Of a stretch of 64,000 bases of DNA, positions 33,860 through 42,344 are shown one piece after another (the first letter of the stretch is position 1; every line of letters starts with the position of its first letter). The DNA is taken from NCBI RefSeq assembly GCF_034479615.1, contig NZ_CP140255.1, positions 1,054,001-1,118,000 of the forward strand. Direction: 5' to 3'. This stretch comes from Vreelandella neptunia. GTDB taxonomy: Bacteria; Pseudomonadota; Gammaproteobacteria; Pseudomonadales; Halomonadaceae. The position numbers and the translations under genes were made by a program. The notes under the pieces are model-generated. The model worked only from the letters and a program-made list of their open reading frames with translations. It did no database searches and was not told the DNA's origin.

Positions 33860-35848
33860 ATGGGGCCTGTTAAGGGAATTTTCACTCGGCTAAGTGCTTG
33901 TTCTAAAAAGCTGGCGTGGGGAAACCCATGGCTTCGCCGCGTGGTGATTAGCATAGCGTTGCTGAGTGCGGTGGCGCTGTGGGTGGAGCCCCAGGCGATT
34001 GTGGCTGAGGTTCAGCGCTTCTCCGCTGAGTGGGTCGTGCTGGCGTTAGCCATCAGCACGCTACAGATCATGCTTTGTGCCTGGCGTTGGCAGTTTACCG
34101 CGGGGCTTATTGATGTACCGCTGCGGTTTGTATACGCGCTACGGGAGTACTACCTGGCTCTGCTGGTCAATCAACTGTTGCCCGGCGGTGTATTAGGCGA
34201 CGCCGGGCGGGCGCACCGCCATGCCACCCAAGCGCAGTCTAGGGGGCGCGCCTGGCGAGCGGTAATTATCGAGCGCGCCTCAGGGCAGGTCGCCGTGGTG
34301 GTGTTAACACTAACCGCGCTGCTGTTCTCACCGCTCTGGCATGCCGCGCTGGGTGAGTCAGTGATCACAGCGGTGGGGTTAAGCGCATTCGCCGCTCTTG
34401 CGGCGCTCATCGCCAGCGGCCTGCTGCTGCGCCAACGTTTTAGCCATGGGCTTACAAGGCTGCCGAGCTGGTGCCAAGCCCTGGCGCGCGATGTAAGGCG
34501 TGGTTTGTTGCGGCACGGCGTGTGGCCCCAGCAGTTGCTTTCGTCTCTGGTGATTGTGTTGAGCTATGGTCTGGTAATGGTCTGTGCGGCTCGGGCGATT
34601 GGCGTTGAGCTACCGTCGCTGCAAGTGCTGGCGCTGACACCGGTACTGCTACTGGCCATGCTGATCCCGTTTTCGGTAGCCGGATGGGGATTGCGTGAAG
34701 GTGCCGCTGCCGGTGTTTGGGCCTTGGTCGGCCTGCCGCCCGCCCAAGGGGTGGCGGTGTCATTGGCTTACGGGGTGCTGGTGTTGCTGGCGAGCCTACC
34801 GGGCATCTGGGTGGCGCTGAGTCGTCGTGAAAAAGCGCAGCCTTCAGGCGGTGGTATCCCTCAGTCGCAGGTCGAACAGCGTGTCGTCACCGCAGCGGAA
34901 AGTTCGCGCGGGCGGGCGCAGCGCACTCTCAAGGGTCTCGATGGGCGTCATTTGCAGCCCTGGCCTACCAGAGCCGATCAGCAGCGGGGCGACCAGCAGA
35001 TGCAGTCGATCAACGGTTCCCGCTTCGATAAACTGAGACACCGTAATGCCGCCGCCTTCTATCAACACCCGCGGCAGGCCCTTCTCGGCCAGCAGGGTGA
35101 CAACATCATGGGGAGCGAACTGACCGCTGGCGTTCAGGGGCAGTACGCAGCGTTCAACGTGGGCCAGGCTCGTCGTTGTCTGCAGCTCAGGCCTTACGTC
35201 AGACCCCACGATATGCAGCGTCGGGGCGCTATCGGTGTTCAGCAGCGCCAAGTCGTTGGGAATGCGACCGCGTGGATCAAGCACCACCCGCGTCGGGTTG
35301 GTGCCGCTAACGTGGCGCACGGTCAACTGCGGGTTATCGGCGCTGGCGGTGCCCGCACCGACCACCACCGCGTCGACCAATGCACGCAGGCGATGCAGGT
35401 GAACCAAGCTTTCATGGCCGTTGATGTAGTGGGAGTGGCCGCTTTCCGTCGCGATGCGGCCATCCATACTTTGCCCCAACTGCGCCACCACCCACGCCGC
35501 TCGACTGGCCAGCGGGGTCAGGCAGTCGAGCAGCTCTCGCGCCTCAGCGGTGACCGCTTTGGCCGTTTGCCACTCACCGGTTGGCGACACGTTAATCGCC
35601 ACATCGCAAGGACGCCGATGACGCAGTGCCAACAGCCAATTCCAGGCGTCGGCCAGTGCAATCGTGTTGACATGAGATTCGGGCATGACGCCTCCGCACT
35701 TAAAGATTCGCTTCATCATGCGGGCGCTTCTTGGTTGAGAGCAAGCCGTTCGGGGCAGCCATTCATTCAGTTCAGAGCAAATAGCTCAGCGCAAGCGTGC
35801 GCCACCCCCCTCGTAAGGAAGCCAGGAGGCCTACATGTACCAGATTGA
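33860..35848 (+). CDS. UPF0104/lysylphosphatidylglycerol synthase-type membrane protein with unusual read-through tail
   Basis: Residues 1 to about 325 are a flippase-like membrane domain of the UPF0104/AglD/MprF-N family. It has about eight helices, and YYLALLVNQLLPGGVLGDAGRAHRH and IPFSVAGWGLREGA are family signatures. Such proteins normally end near here. In this sequence no stop occurs after ALSRREKAQ, and the frame runs a further 335 codons to 35848, antisense across the whole RibD-type gene. The tail is Arg/Gln/His-rich and looks non-natural. Either the stop was lost or one base differs from the true sequence; the functional part is 33860 to about 34850. Confidence 0.7.
   Translation: MGPVKGIFTRLSACSKKLAWGNPWLRRVVISIALLSAVALWVEPQAIVAEVQRFSAEWVVLALAISTLQIMLCAWRWQFTAGLIDVPLRFVYALREYYLALLVNQLLPGGVLGDAGRAHRHATQAQSRGRAWRAVIIERASGQVAVVVLTLTALLFSPLWHAALGESVITAVGLSAFAALAALIASGLLLRQRFSHGLTRLPSWCQALARDVRRGLLRHGVWPQQLLSSLVIVLSYGLVMVCAARAIGVELPSLQVLALTPVLLLAMLIPFSVAGWGLREGAAAGVWALVGLPPAQGVAVSLAYGVLVLLASLPGIWVALSRREKAQPSGGGIPQSQVEQRVVTAAESSRGRAQRTLKGLDGRHLQPWPTRADQQRGDQQMQSINGSRFDKLRHRNAAAFYQHPRQALLGQQGDNIMGSELTAGVQGQYAAFNVGQARRCLQLRPYVRPHDMQRRGAIGVQQRQVVGNATAWIKHHPRRVGAANVAHGQLRVIGAGGARTDHHRVDQCTQAMQVNQAFMAVDVVGVAAFRRDAAIHTLPQLRHHPRRSTGQRGQAVEQLSRLSGDRFGRLPLTGWRHVNRHIARTPMTQCQQPIPGVGQCNRVDMRFGHDASALKDSLHHAGASWLRASRSGQPFIQFRANSSAQACATPLVRKPGGLHVPD
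34844..35686 (-). CDS. RibD C-terminal reductase-domain protein (pyrimidine reductase)
   Basis: A 280-residue stand-alone reductase of the RibD C-terminal/dihydrofolate-reductase-like fold. The markers are VAQLGQSMDGRIATESGHS, DAVVVGAGTASADNPQLTVR, VLIEGGGITVSQFIEAG and LLIGSGRPG. It lacks the zinc deaminase half of bifunctional RibD. In archaea and fungi such single enzymes reduce the ribosyl chain of the pyrimidine made from GTP. The start at 35686 is favoured by CGGAGG five bases before the ATG; the longer start at 35719 has none. It is divergent from the GTP cyclohydrolase II gene, 150 bases away. Confidence 0.88.
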   Translation of the reverse strand: MPESHVNTIALADAWNWLLALRHRRPCDVAINVSPTGEWQTAKAVTAEARELLDCLTPLASRAAWVVAQLGQSMDGRIATESGHSHYINGHESLVHLHRLRALVDAVVVGAGTASADNPQLTVRHVSGTNPTRVVLDPRGRIPNDLALLNTDSAPTLHIVGSDVRPELQTTTSLAHVERCVLPLNASGQFAPHDVVTLLAEKGLPRVLIEGGGITVSQFIEAGTVDRLHLLVAPLLIGSGRPGLQMTPIETLESALRPPARTFRCGDDTLFDLRLRDTTA

Positions 35849-36938
35849 ACGCGCTATTTTCGATATCCGTCGTGGATTACCCGTAGTGGTCAATGCCGGT
35901 GAGCAACGTTTGCTCGTGCAGGCGCTGGAAGGCAGTGAATCGGTCGAAGCGCTGGCTCTGCTAGCGGGTGATCGGCCTTCGCTGGTGCTTACCCGTCACC
36001 GGCTGGCGGCGATGGGCATGAGCCTATCCACCGAGGCGGCCAGCCTGCCGTTGGCTGCCCACATTAGCACCAATGAGCTGCATGGCTTGGCCACGGCGGA
36101 AACGCTTTCACAACCCGCGGGTGGATTGCTTAGCGGTTTAAAGCCCGCCGGAATAGCCGAACTAGGCGCGGTGACGCTGATGCGCCGCGCCCTGCTGATT
36201 CCCGCAGCGCTTTGCGCTTTTGTTAGCGAAGAGGCCACAGCGGCTATTGAGCAGCAGCTGGCTGAAGGACGCCTGCTGCAGGTCAGCGCTGAAGACGCTA
36301 CGCAGTGCCTTGCCGGGGCGCCGGGTATGCTCAAACGGGTGAGCGAGGCAAATATTCCCCTCGAGGATGCTGCCGACAGCCGCTTTGTCCTCTTCCGTGA
36401 GCCGGACGGCCTGCGTGAGCACGTTGCGGTGGTGATCGGTAAGCCGGAACGCTGGGAAGGCGCGGTGCCGTTACGCCTGCACTCGGCGTGTTTAACCGGC
36501 GACCTGTTCGGTAGTCTGCGCTGCGACTGCGGCGAGCAGTTGCGCAACGCCGTGGCGGATATTCAGGCCATGGGCGGCGGCGTGTTGCTCTATCTGGCAC
36601 AGGAAGGCCGAGGCATTGGTCTGGCCAATAAGCTGCGCGCCTACACTTTACAGGATGGTGGCCTGGATACCGTGGATGCCGATCAAGTGCTTGGTTTTGG
36701 TGACGATGAGCGCCAGTATGCGGTGGCGGTCGACATGCTTAACGCGCTTAACATTGATCAGGTGCAGCTGCTGACCAATAATCCCTTGAAGATGGAGGCG
36801 TTGCGTCAGGGCGGTATCGAGGTGGTCTCACGCCAGGCGCTGTACGGCAGCGTTACCCACCACAACCAGCGCTACCTCAATGCCAAGGCCACCCGAGGCG
36901 GGCACTTGTTGGAAGATGTGCTCAGTGGCCAGCGTTAA
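35835..36938 (+). CDS. GTP cyclohydrolase II with degenerate RibB-like N-terminal domain
   Basis: 367 residues. The C-terminal half is a full GTP cyclohydrolase II: zinc ligands C219, C230 and C232 (spacing x10 and x1), the catalytic LAQEGRGIGLANKLRAY segment and the LLTNNPLKMEAL end. The N-terminal half (IERAIFDIRRGLPVVV...) has the shape of DHBP synthase but lacks its acidic metal-binding loop (DDEDRENEGD). It should therefore only open GTP to the 2,5-diaminopyrimidine. AGGAGG lies five bases before the ATG. It sits among pterin/pyrimidine-type genes rather than with ribH or ribE, so a non-riboflavin role is plausible. Confidence 0.9.
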   Translation: MYQIERAIFDIRRGLPVVVNAGEQRLLVQALEGSESVEALALLAGDRPSLVLTRHRLAAMGMSLSTEAASLPLAAHISTNELHGLATAETLSQPAGGLLSGLKPAGIAELGAVTLMRRALLIPAALCAFVSEEATAAIEQQLAEGRLLQVSAEDATQCLAGAPGMLKRVSEANIPLEDAADSRFVLFREPDGLREHVAVVIGKPERWEGAVPLRLHSACLTGDLFGSLRCDCGEQLRNAVADIQAMGGGVLLYLAQEGRGIGLANKLRAYTLQDGGLDTVDADQVLGFGDDERQYAVAVDMLNALNIDQVQLLTNNPLKMEALRQGGIEVVSRQALYGSVTHHNQRYLNAKATRGGHLLEDVLSGQR

Positions 36939-36956
36939 ACGCACAACGGTCGCGAG

Positions 36957-37757
36957 CTAAAGCTGCCTCCCACTGGTGCAGCGAGCTTGGGTTAGCGGCG
37001 GTAGGTGGGCGGTTTCCGTCACTACGGCCGCCAGATGGCGGGCATAGTGTTGAACCAGCTGCTCGCCTAGTTCAGCGCTGGCTTTGCTGGCATCGCCCGC
37101 TACGCCTTGGGTGCTTAAGTCTTCTGCCAGCCAGGCAAAAGCTGCAGCACCTTCTGCGCTCACTAATGCGTCGCTTTGGGGCGCTGCAGGCGGGGTGGCC
37201 TGATAGCCGTCCAACTGCACCAGCGCTGGCGCTAAATAGCGCATCAACGCGGTTTCGAGTAGCCCACCGTGTAAGCCGTAGCGCAGTTCTTCCGCATCAA
37301 TGGCACCCTCTAACGGCGGTAGTCGGGTATAGGTCGCTTTTACCACGCGCATGTTATGCCGCCGTCGCAGGGTTAACCCTGCCAAATCCATCACCGCCTT
37401 ATTGCCACCATGGCTGTTAAGCAGCACCAGACGACGAATGCCAGCGCGAGCTAAGCTGTCGCCGTAAGCTTCTAGGGTGGCGATGGCCAGCGGTGCAGGC
37501 AGGCTAAGCGTGCCGGGGAAGTTGGCGTGCTCATCGCTGGCGCCTACCGCAATTGGCGGTAGGCAGATTACGTTAAGTGAGGGATCTAGTTGCTCCAGCA
37601 TAGCGGCCTGGAGACCCTCGCCAATGGTGAGATCGGTGGCTAAAGGGAGGTGAGTGCCGTGCTGTTCAATGGCCCCGAGTACCAACACCGCGACTGGGTC
37701 GAGCTGAGCGAACTCGGCTAACTTTGGAGCGGTAAGGGTTTGCCAGTGGTGAATCAT
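36957..37757 (-). CDS. Creatininase-family amidohydrolase (ArfB/MftE fold)
   Basis: 266 residues. The metal centre motif GAIEQHGTHLPLATD gives E31, H33 and D42; NSHGGN near 114-119 and GGLLET further on complete the site. Family members hydrolyse cyclic or formyl amides. In archaea, ArfB removes formate from the formamidopyrimidine made by a GTP cyclohydrolase. Beside a GTP cyclohydrolase II and a RibD reductase, a pyrimidine-ring or formamide substrate is likely. It is the last gene of the run opgG-opgH-fkbM-creatininase on this strand. Confidence 0.87.
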   Translation of the reverse strand: MIHHWQTLTAPKLAEFAQLDPVAVLVLGAIEQHGTHLPLATDLTIGEGLQAAMLEQLDPSLNVICLPPIAVGASDEHANFPGTLSLPAPLAIATLEAYGDSLARAGIRRLVLLNSHGGNKAVMDLAGLTLRRRHNMRVVKATYTRLPPLEGAIDAEELRYGLHGGLLETALMRYLAPALVQLDGYQATPPAAPQSDALVSAEGAAAFAWLAEDLSTQGVAGDASKASAELGEQLVQHYARHLAAVVTETAHLPPLTQARCTSGRQL

Positions 37758-37787
37758 TGTTTGACGTGCCTGTAGGATATTTAAAAA

Positions 37788-38570
37788 TTAAAGTGAACTC
37801 AGCAGTAGCGAATGGTCTGAGCGGCAGGCGTAAAGATCCCCAGATGGCAGTCCTTCGGCCCCTGCGCTTAGCCACTCGCTAACCGCCTGCGGCGTTTGCC
37901 ACTCGGCCCAGCGGAAATGGCGCTGCTCACCGACCACCACATTATAACGGTACTCGCCAAGGCGGCTTAGGTGGCTTACGCAGGCGTGACTCACCTCTAG
38001 CGTACCGCCTAAAAACTCCACCGAAAGTGCGGCCACTGGGCAGCTTAGACCCGCAAGTACCTCCGCCTCAAAGCCCTCAACGTCGATTTTGATAAAGCTG
38101 GGTTCGCCATACTCGTCAATTAGCGTATCCAACGTGGTGACCGGAACCTGCAAACGTTGTTCCCAACGTACCTGACTAAAGCCTGCGTTGCGTTCGCCGA
38201 TTTGCTCCCGCCACTCAGTGGCAAGCGTGGCCAGGGTTGGGTTGCTGGGGCTGATCGCTATCTCAGCAAAGCCATCCGTAGGGCCCGCCGCCATGGGCAG
38301 CAGGGTAATGGTGGGCGGCTTTACCAGGCGTTTAAACCATTTGGCGAGGTCGGGCTGGGGTTCCAGTGCCACCACCTTGGCACCGAGCGCATGAAAAGCC
38401 GCGCTACGGTCGCCTAGGTGTGCACCGATATCAAAGGCGACGGTGCCGGGTTGTATGAAAGGCTGGTATAGGCGCTGGAGCCCGCGCTGGCGCCCAGGCC
38501 GCCAATAAATAAACAGTGAGCGGGCTAGCCCGCCCGCGCTGCGCAGTCGTTGTAGCGCCATGCGCTGCAT
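37788..38570 (-). CDS. FkbM-family methyltransferase
   Basis: A 260-residue SAM-dependent methyltransferase. The AdoMet motif is GTVAFDIGAHLGDRSAAFHALG near residue 42. The FkbM signature FIKIDVEGFEAEVLAGL lies near 160, and the family-typical VSVEFL-like strand follows. FkbM enzymes usually methylate hydroxyl groups on sugars or polyketides. It shares one base with the end of opgH (TGATG), and the creatininase gene follows after about 30 bases, so all are co-expressed. It might modify the glucan or a small head group. Confidence 0.87.
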   Translation of the reverse strand: MQRMALQRLRSAGGLARSLFIYWRPGRQRGLQRLYQPFIQPGTVAFDIGAHLGDRSAAFHALGAKVVALEPQPDLAKWFKRLVKPPTITLLPMAAGPTDGFAEIAISPSNPTLATLATEWREQIGERNAGFSQVRWEQRLQVPVTTLDTLIDEYGEPSFIKIDVEGFEAEVLAGLSCPVAALSVEFLGGTLEVSHACVSHLSRLGEYRYNVVVGEQRHFRWAEWQTPQAVSEWLSAGAEGLPSGDLYACRSDHSLLLSSL

Positions 38571-40570
38571 CAGTTGGTCTCCCTGGAGGTTGAAGTAGAC
38601 GTCATTGAAGGCGCAACCAATGATTGGCGATCAAACTGCTGGAAAGATTGGCAACGCATCTGACTAAAACGCTCGGCAGGGGGCAGTTGAAGTACAAAAG
38701 GTGCCTGGGTGATTGGATCAAGAGGATGAGGGTCGCTTTCGCTCATTAGCTTGGCGTAGTCATCCAGCAGTGGCGGCTTCAAACAGTTACTGGGTGTTTT
38801 GAGCAGCCCCAGCCGATGGCTTACTACGCCGCCCCAGGTACCGCTGCTGGAGTATTTGACCAGCGGTGCTGCACCGACAAGGCCAAGCCAAGCTGGTGTT
38901 AACCAACCAAACGCCGTCGGCGAGAAGGACACCATGGCGCCCGCCCAGACTAGCCCAGTGATAGTCATCCAGCCTGTATGTTGCCAGGTTTCACGCCAGG
39001 ACAAAGAGCGTTCGCCGCGGTGTTGTGTTTGCCAGTCCACAGAACGCCCCAGCAATATATTGATAATGAACAAGCTGTGCCACGCCATCATCAATGGGGC
39101 TAGCAAGGCAGCAAACAGCATTTCTAGAAAGGTGCTTGCCAGTAGGCGAAGACGGCCACCAAAGGCGTGGGGTGTTTGCCAGAAGGCCAACACCAAGCCG
39201 AGCAGTTTGGGCGCCAACAGCATTCCAAGGGTAATGGAGAGTAGCCCTAGTGACAGCGGCTCAGGCAGGTCTTTTTCGCCCGCATCGCTAAGAACTTGAT
39301 AAGAGGCCAAAATACTGGTGCAGACCAGAAGTCCTAGCCACACCACCGATGATAAATAGGCAAAGGCGCCGTAGAAGAAGTGGAGGCGGCTCATGGGGTG
39401 GAGACCTGCCCCGCCCAATAAGCGTAGGTGTTGAAGGTTCCCCTGGAGCCATCGTCGGTCGCGCTTGGCAAAGTCGAGCAGGTTGCTTGGCATGGCTTCA
39501 AAGCTGTTATGAGAGGCGCTGGCATAAGGGTCATGGCGCGAGACCGCGGTGGTAATGGAGGTATCCAGTATTACCTGCCAGCCGCCGCGTTTGAGCAGGG
39601 CGGCCTCAACAAAGTCATGGCTGAGTATCTCGCCGCCTAGCGGAGGTTTGCCGGAGAGTGTCGGTAAGCCCGCGTAATCCATAAAGGCGCGGGTGCGAAT
39701 AATGGCGTTGTGTCCCCAGTAGTTGGCCGCATCGCCCTGCCAGAAGCTCTGACCTGCCGCCAACATGGGGCTATACAGCGCTGAAGCAAACTGGGTAAAG
39801 CGGCCAAACAGGGTTTTTTGCCCTACCGGAATTGGTACCGTCTGGAGCAAGCCAATGCTGGGCTGTCGCTGCATGCGCTGCACCATGCGCAGTAGCGTGG
39901 CGCCGCTCATTAGGCTATCGGCGTCCAGCACGATCATAAAGTCGTAGTTGCGCCCCCAGCGGCGGCAAAACTCAGCGATATTGCCCGCTTTGCGACCCTC
40001 ATTATTGGGCCGCCGCCGGTAGTGGATCGCGAGTTTGTTGGCGAAACGGCGCTGTAGCGCCCCCACGTGAGCTTCTTCCAGTTTCGCCACGCTGGCGTCC
40101 TGCGTGTCGCTAAGGACAAACACTTCAAAGTGTTCACACATGGGGCGTGCGGCTTCGCCTTCCTCGCTATCGTCAATGGCATAGCCCAGCAGCGAATGGC
40201 AGGTGGCTTCAAGCCCGGCAAAGGTGGGGATGGGCGGCTCGGCAAAAATTGGCATCACAATGGCGGTGCGGCTCACCAGCAGGCGTGCGCTGGGTGCTTC
40301 CATATCCAATTTACGTAGGCTTAGCGGATCGCGGCGCAACGCGCACACCACGAAACCGCAGACCGCGCCCCAGAACGCCAGGGCAATCCAGGTAAAGGTC
40401 AGCGCGAACAACATCAGCATGGTGATCTGCCAGCCCATGGAGAGACTTCCGGCGACCCGGCTCATGGCGATACAGCCCGCGACGCTGGAAATCAGCACCA
40501 TGATAGCGAGAAAGGCACGGCGGATTTTCAGCCAGGGAATCGATGGCGTTATATCGATTGTATTAGGCAT
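38570..40570 (-). CDS. opgH: Glucans biosynthesis glucosyltransferase (short OpgH/MdoH)
   Basis: 666 residues, a GT2 inner-membrane enzyme of the OpgH family. The nucleotide-sugar DAD is in FMIVLDADSLMSG, the acceptor-side motif is RDRRWLQGNLQHLRLL, and about eight helices surround the glycosyltransferase domain. It polymerises beta-1,2 glucan backbone across the membrane. The E. coli enzyme has about 847 residues; here the long cytosolic N-terminal extension, which binds FtsZ in E. coli, is missing. Start set at the ATG giving MPNTIDITPS (8-base overlap with opgG); an ATG at 40585 is also possible. Confidence 0.88.
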   Translation of the reverse strand: MPNTIDITPSIPWLKIRRAFLAIMVLISSVAGCIAMSRVAGSLSMGWQITMLMLFALTFTWIALAFWGAVCGFVVCALRRDPLSLRKLDMEAPSARLLVSRTAIVMPIFAEPPIPTFAGLEATCHSLLGYAIDDSEEGEAARPMCEHFEVFVLSDTQDASVAKLEEAHVGALQRRFANKLAIHYRRRPNNEGRKAGNIAEFCRRWGRNYDFMIVLDADSLMSGATLLRMVQRMQRQPSIGLLQTVPIPVGQKTLFGRFTQFASALYSPMLAAGQSFWQGDAANYWGHNAIIRTRAFMDYAGLPTLSGKPPLGGEILSHDFVEAALLKRGGWQVILDTSITTAVSRHDPYASASHNSFEAMPSNLLDFAKRDRRWLQGNLQHLRLLGGAGLHPMSRLHFFYGAFAYLSSVVWLGLLVCTSILASYQVLSDAGEKDLPEPLSLGLLSITLGMLLAPKLLGLVLAFWQTPHAFGGRLRLLASTFLEMLFAALLAPLMMAWHSLFIINILLGRSVDWQTQHRGERSLSWRETWQHTGWMTITGLVWAGAMVSFSPTAFGWLTPAWLGLVGAAPLVKYSSSGTWGGVVSHRLGLLKTPSNCLKPPLLDDYAKLMSESDPHPLDPITQAPFVLQLPPAERFSQMRCQSFQQFDRQSLVAPSMTSTSTSRETN

Positions 40571-42107
40571 CGGGGTACCACACATAATTCCAGGTTTCGC
40601 TAACTGGTTCGCCGTTTAAGGTGAGCCTTAGGCGAACATCGCTGGGTTGATCGCTAGCGGGTAGTCGGAAGCTGGCTCGCCAGCCATTGTTGGGCAGCGA
40701 TGTGACCTGGGGGAGCAGAACCTCACCGTGCAGGGCGCTGATATCTAACTCGACGGGCTGATCAGCGGTGAGCTCTTCTAAGGCACCTCCTTGAAAATCG
40801 ACAATAAACTGGCGCTGACCTTGTGAGGCAGTGTCCGTTTGCCCCGGCACCGCCGCACTGCCATGACGAGTGCGAATGGCGCGGCCAAGGTCGTGCGCGT
40901 CAGGCTGAGTGTTCAGTGTGTGAGTGAGATAGTGCAGGCGGCGGGATTCGCCGGCATCCAGGGTGTCGTCTGCCACCCAGTAGGCGACGATATTGTCGTG
41001 AGTTTCATCGGGGGTCGGGATTTCGACAAGTTCCACGTGGCCCGGGCCCCATTCGTCCAGCGGCACAACCCATTGGCTGGGGCGACGGTGATACTGGGCT
41101 TCGGTATCCAAATAACGGTTAAAATCCCGCTCTCGCTGCATTAATCCAAAGCCTTGAGGGGAGTCGTCTACAAAGGCGGATGTATGCAGGTGAGATGGGT
41201 TACTCAGCGGGCGCCAGATCCACTCGCCGCTACCGGTATGTATTAGTAGGCCATCGGAGTCGTGCACCTGTGGACGGAAATCGTCCGGCCGCTCTCGGCT
41301 TGCCTCACCATAAGTGAACATACTGGTGAGCGGGGCGACGCCAAGCTTGGTAATATCTTGTCGGGCAAACAGCTCCGCTTCGACCTCGACCTGAGTATTC
41401 TCACCGGGTTGGATAACAAAACGATAAGCGCCGCTGACCGAGGGGCTATCCATTAACGCCAGCAGTTCAATTTGTTCGGCGTCAGCCTCGGGTTTATAGA
41501 GCCAAAACTCGCGGAACGCCGGGAACTCTTCGCCATCTGGTGAGGCGGTATCGATCGCCAGCCCGCGGGTGGAGAGCCCGTAAGCCTGGTCACGCCCGAC
41601 AATGCGGAAGTAGCTGGCACCGAGAAATACGCCAAATTCGTCAGCGTAGTCACTGCTGTTAAGAGGATAGTGGAGGCGAAACCCAGCATGGCCGCTGCCG
41701 GTTAGGTCTTGCTCTTTCAGCGCGGCGGCATTGCCGTCGTAGGAGTAGTCCGCTGCTGAAAAGGGTAGGGGGGTTACCGTGTCGTTGTCGATGACGTTCA
41801 AGGCAATCGGGGTTTGAAACAGAAAGCCGCTATGAAATAACTGTAGGCTAAAAGGGCTCTCGTCCTTCCAATAGGCATGGGCGGGATCAAAGCGAATTTG
41901 CCGGTAGGTATCGTAATCAAGCTCACGCAACACCTCGGGCAATGTCTCTTCGGGCGCTTGATAGGCCTCTTCTGCAAGCTGTTGGGCGCGTTCAATGACA
42001 GCGCTGAAGTGTTTATCGTCTTCGGCAAATGCCGGTAAGGCCAGTGTGCAGCCTATGAATACCATCCATTTACCAGCCCGCCACCTATTAAAATGGTTAC
42101 AACGCAT
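40563..42107 (-). CDS. opgG: Periplasmic glucans biosynthesis protein OpgG
   Basis: 514 residues. A Sec signal peptide (residues 1-28, ending PAFA) leads into the OpgG/OpgD fold, with LPEVLRELDYDTYRQIRFDPAHAYW and FQLFHSGFLF-like segments typical of MdoG. It acts in the periplasm on osmoregulated glucan made by OpgH. The genes overlap, with opgG first as in the usual opgGH order. The operon goes on into an FkbM methyltransferase and a creatininase-family gene, which is not the usual context of opgGH. Confidence 0.9.
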   Translation of the reverse strand: MRCNHFNRWRAGKWMVFIGCTLALPAFAEDDKHFSAVIERAQQLAEEAYQAPEETLPEVLRELDYDTYRQIRFDPAHAYWKDESPFSLQLFHSGFLFQTPIALNVIDNDTVTPLPFSAADYSYDGNAAALKEQDLTGSGHAGFRLHYPLNSSDYADEFGVFLGASYFRIVGRDQAYGLSTRGLAIDTASPDGEEFPAFREFWLYKPEADAEQIELLALMDSPSVSGAYRFVIQPGENTQVEVEAELFARQDITKLGVAPLTSMFTYGEASRERPDDFRPQVHDSDGLLIHTGSGEWIWRPLSNPSHLHTSAFVDDSPQGFGLMQRERDFNRYLDTEAQYHRRPSQWVVPLDEWGPGHVELVEIPTPDETHDNIVAYWVADDTLDAGESRRLHYLTHTLNTQPDAHDLGRAIRTRHGSAAVPGQTDTASQGQRQFIVDFQGGALEELTADQPVELDISALHGEVLLPQVTSLPNNGWRASFRLPASDQPSDVRLRLTLNGEPVSETWNYVWYPDA

Positions 42108-42344
42108 GGGCGAAATCCTTTCCGGTGAAGGCCTGCAAAATGCATGGCCTTATGCCAAGCTAAGCGTGAAATTTTTACACAATAACTATACGATAAAATA
42201 TTACAGTACATGATTATTGTGTATTTCAGCAGTCTTATTCCTTGCTCTCTTGTCTTACGCTTGGGTGCACCTCCCTTCGAGGCTGGGCGCTGACAGACTG
42301 TAACTTTGAAACTGTAAGCTAAAGCAGGCATCTATGGGGATGCG

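Noticed and set aside
35036-35848. A second functional domain in the tail of the UPF0104-type protein
   Set aside because: The tail is antisense to a gene with clear RibD motifs and is Arg/Gln/His-rich, as antisense translations are.
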